From contig NZ_CP013692.1 in the NCBI RefSeq assembly GCF_001477625.1, positions 4,278,001 to 4,342,000 on the forward strand: a stretch of 64,000 bases of DNA, written 5' to 3'. The notes under the pieces were generated by a model. That model worked only from the letters and a program-made list of their open reading frames with translations. It searched no databases and was not told where the DNA came from. The position numbers and the translations under genes were made by a program. This DNA is from Paucibacter sp. KCTC 42545. GTDB lineage: Bacteria > Pseudomonadota > Gammaproteobacteria > Burkholderiales > Burkholderiaceae_C. Positions within the stretch are counted from its first letter, which is position 1, and the number at the start of each line of letters is the position of its first letter. This document shows, piece by piece, positions 62,308 to 64,000 of this stretch.

Positions 62308-63703
62308 GCATCCTCCTGCCGTGAAAGCTGCCTTGCCCGAGGTGCTGCTGCTCGCTTTGCAGCAGCGTTTTGGGCCGCGCTGCAACACCAGCCTGGCCAT
62401 GCGTGAGCAGCATGGCCGGGATGAGTCGCCCATCGATATGCCGCCACCCGATGTGGTGGTGTTTGCCGAGTCGGTGGAGGAAATTGCCTTTGTGCTGGGC
62501 CTGGCCCATGCGCATGCTGTGGCGGTGATCCCTTACGGCACCGGCACGTCACTGGAAGGCCATGTGCTGGCGGTGCAGGGCGGCATCAGCTTGGATGTTT
62601 CGCGCATGAACAAGATCTTGGCCGTTCATGCCGAGGATCTGACCGTGACCGTGCAGGCCGGGGTGACCCGCAAGCAGCTCAACGAGGAATTGCGCCACGC
62701 CGGCTTGTTCTTCCCCATCGACCCGGGGGCCGATGCCTCGCTGGGCGGCATGGCGGCCACTCGCGCCAGCGGCACCAACGCCGTGCGTTACGGCACCATG
62801 CGTGAAAACGTCTTGGGGCTGACCGTGGTGTCGGGCCAGGGCCAGGTCTTGCCCACCGGCACGCGGGCCCGCAAAAGCAGCGCTGGCTATGACCTGACCC
62901 GCTTATTCGTGGGCAGCGAGGGCACGCTGGGGGTGATTGCCGAGGTGACGCTGCGTGTCTATCCGCTGCCTGAAGCGGTGTCGGCCGCGGTCTGCTTTTT
63001 TGCCTCGGTGGACGCCGCGGTGCAGACCGCCATCCAGATCATCCAACTGGGCGTGCCGATTGCGCGCTGTGAGTTGCTGGACGCCAATGCGGTGCGGGCG
63101 GTCAATGCGCACGACAAGCTGGGCCTGCGCGAAGCACCCATGCTCTTGATGGAATTCCACGGTTCACCGGCCAGCGTGGCCGAGCAGGCGCAGACGGTGC
63201 AAGCCATCGCCGGCGAGTTCGGCGGCAAGGACTTTGAATGGGCCACCACGCCCGAGGCGCGCACCAAGCTCTGGACGGCGCGCCACCATGCTTATCTGTC
63301 GGCGCTGCAAACTAGGCCGGGTTGCCGCTGTGTGACCACGGACAGTTGCGTGCCCATCTCGCGCCTAGCCGAGATCATCAATGCCTCGGTGGAAGATGTG
63401 GAGGCTGCAGGCCTGCCGTATTACATCGTGGGCCACGTGGGAGATGGCAACTTCCACATGGCTTATCTGATCGACCCGGCCATTGCGCAGGAGCGCGAAA
63501 CGGCCGAGCGCCTGAGCCATCAAATGGTGCGGCGCGCGATCCAGTTGAACGGCACTTGCAGCGGCGAGCATGGCATTGGCCTGCACAAGCAGGGCTTTTT
63601 GCTGGAAGAGGCGGGTGAGCTGGCGGTGGACATGATGCGCAACATCAAAAAGGCGCTGGACCCGCGCGGCATCATGAATCCCGGCAAGATCTTCCGAGCC
63701 TGA
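62300..63703 (+). CDS. FAD-binding D-lactate dehydrogenase / glycolate oxidase-type protein
   Basis: Product of 467 residues. The N-terminal PCMH-type FAD domain has VIPYGTGTSLEGHVLAV, IDPGADASLGGMAATRASGT and LFVGSEGTLGVI, and the C-terminal FAD-oxidase domain has GHVGDGNFHM and NGTCSGEHGIGLHKQGFL. This is the D-lactate dehydrogenase (cytochrome) / GlcD pattern, which oxidises D-lactate or glycolate at the membrane. The start is GTG 62300; the exact substrate is not fixed by sequence. Confidence 0.92.
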   Translation: MNEHPPAVKAALPEVLLLALQQRFGPRCNTSLAMREQHGRDESPIDMPPPDVVVFAESVEEIAFVLGLAHAHAVAVIPYGTGTSLEGHVLAVQGGISLDVSRMNKILAVHAEDLTVTVQAGVTRKQLNEELRHAGLFFPIDPGADASLGGMAATRASGTNAVRYGTMRENVLGLTVVSGQGQVLPTGTRARKSSAGYDLTRLFVGSEGTLGVIAEVTLRVYPLPEAVSAAVCFFASVDAAVQTAIQIIQLGVPIARCELLDANAVRAVNAHDKLGLREAPMLLMEFHGSPASVAEQAQTVQAIAGEFGGKDFEWATTPEARTKLWTARHHAYLSALQTRPGCRCVTTDSCVPISRLAEIINASVEDVEAAGLPYYIVGHVGDGNFHMAYLIDPAIAQERETAERLSHQMVRRAIQLNGTCSGEHGIGLHKQGFLLEEAGELAVDMMRNIKKALDPRGIMNPGKIFRA

Positions 63704-63913
63704 ATCGGCGCTAAAAAGCAGGTCAATCGGGCCATCAAGGGTCTAGCGAGGCCGGCGACTACCCCCTTGAGTGCGGGGTTTGGGGGTGTAAATGTCACGC
63801 CCTTCGCCCATACCAATCAGCTACCAGCCGTAAGGCATATCCATCAGGGTTTGTGCTCAGTAGACTCTCCCTGTTGCCCGAATTTTGGGCTCACAAAGCT
63901 TTAAAGGCAGGAT

Positions 63914-64000
63914 ATGAACAAGCGTTTGCGTGCATTGGGTGGACTTCGACTGGTCTCTATTGCGGCTCTGGCTATGGCGGGTGCCACGGCTCAGGCGCTG
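63914..64000 (+). CDS. Start of a secreted protein (3' end outside window)
   Basis: Only 29 codons are seen. The basic start MNKRLRALGGLRL and the hydrophobic SIAALAMAGATAQAL form a signal peptide. AGGCAGGAT just upstream serves as a ribosome binding site. The mature protein is beyond the window. Confidence 0.6.
   Translation, partial: MNKRLRALGGLRLVSIAALAMAGATAQAL

Overview
The window is 64 kb of GC-rich chromosomal DNA, most likely from a betaproteobacterium of the order Burkholderiales. The best guess is the Roseateles/Paucibacter/Leptothrix group. This is an inference from the mixture of genes: System I cytochrome c maturation with CcmI, a high-potential iron-sulfur protein, PEP-CTERM proteins, a DUF2242 lipoprotein, a Suv3-type helicase and an EgtB/EgtD pair. 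No rRNA, tRNA or CRISPR array was seen.

Layout. 1-5.3 kb: the end of a HisKA_2 kinase gene translationally coupled to a REC-PAS-GGDEF-EAL regulator, then two envelope proteins. 5.3-12.2 kb: a patchwork accessory region with an intact IS481-family element, a broken Lrp remnant beside it, a truncated RmlD-like pseudogene, dispersed and inverted repeats, a PEP-CTERM protein and an intact Lrp/AsnC gene. 12.4-19.6 kb: Spo0M-like protein, a tandem hairpin repeat, trxC, and a two-partner secretion pair (TpsA with MBG repeats, TpsB). 19.7-33.4 kb: CstA/BtsT transporter with YbdD, a chemoreceptor, a rhodanese, a LuxR-type two-component system, HiPIP, a subtilase, an ABC-type binding protein, an M13 peptidase and a DUF2242 lipoprotein.

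33.5-40.4 kb: a complete ccmABCDEFGHI operon on the minus strand, including a 55-residue ccmD. 40.8-46 kb: Suv3-like helicase, methyltransferase, egtD-egtB. 46.4-48.1 kb: an unusual three-domain QueD fused in operon with queE (7-deazaguanine pathway). 48.2-51.5 kb: DctA-type transporter, OmpW, SGNH esterase. 52-55.8 kb: MazG-like hydrolase, DEDDh exonuclease, GNAT, and a toxin-antitoxin-like pair made of an AbrB protein with a histone-H1-like tail and a PIN protein with altered active site. 55.8-64 kb: PEP-CTERM protein, HNH-like protein divergent from a WYL regulator, DUF3597, cobalamin adenosyltransferase, FadL, a D-lactate dehydrogenase-type flavoprotein and the start of a secreted protein.

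The most striking signal is non-coding. Two intergenic stretches (46080-46264 and 51678-51863) are diverged copies of one element. Each has the same spaced set of DnaA-box-like 9-mers, then a 14-bp GC-rich spacer and the identical 16-mer CTACTAAGACTACTAA, followed by A+T-rich DNA. This is the order of parts in a bacterial origin unwinding region (DnaA boxes, GC-rich cluster, DnaA-trio), yet there is no dnaA gene in the window and there are two copies 5.6 kb apart.
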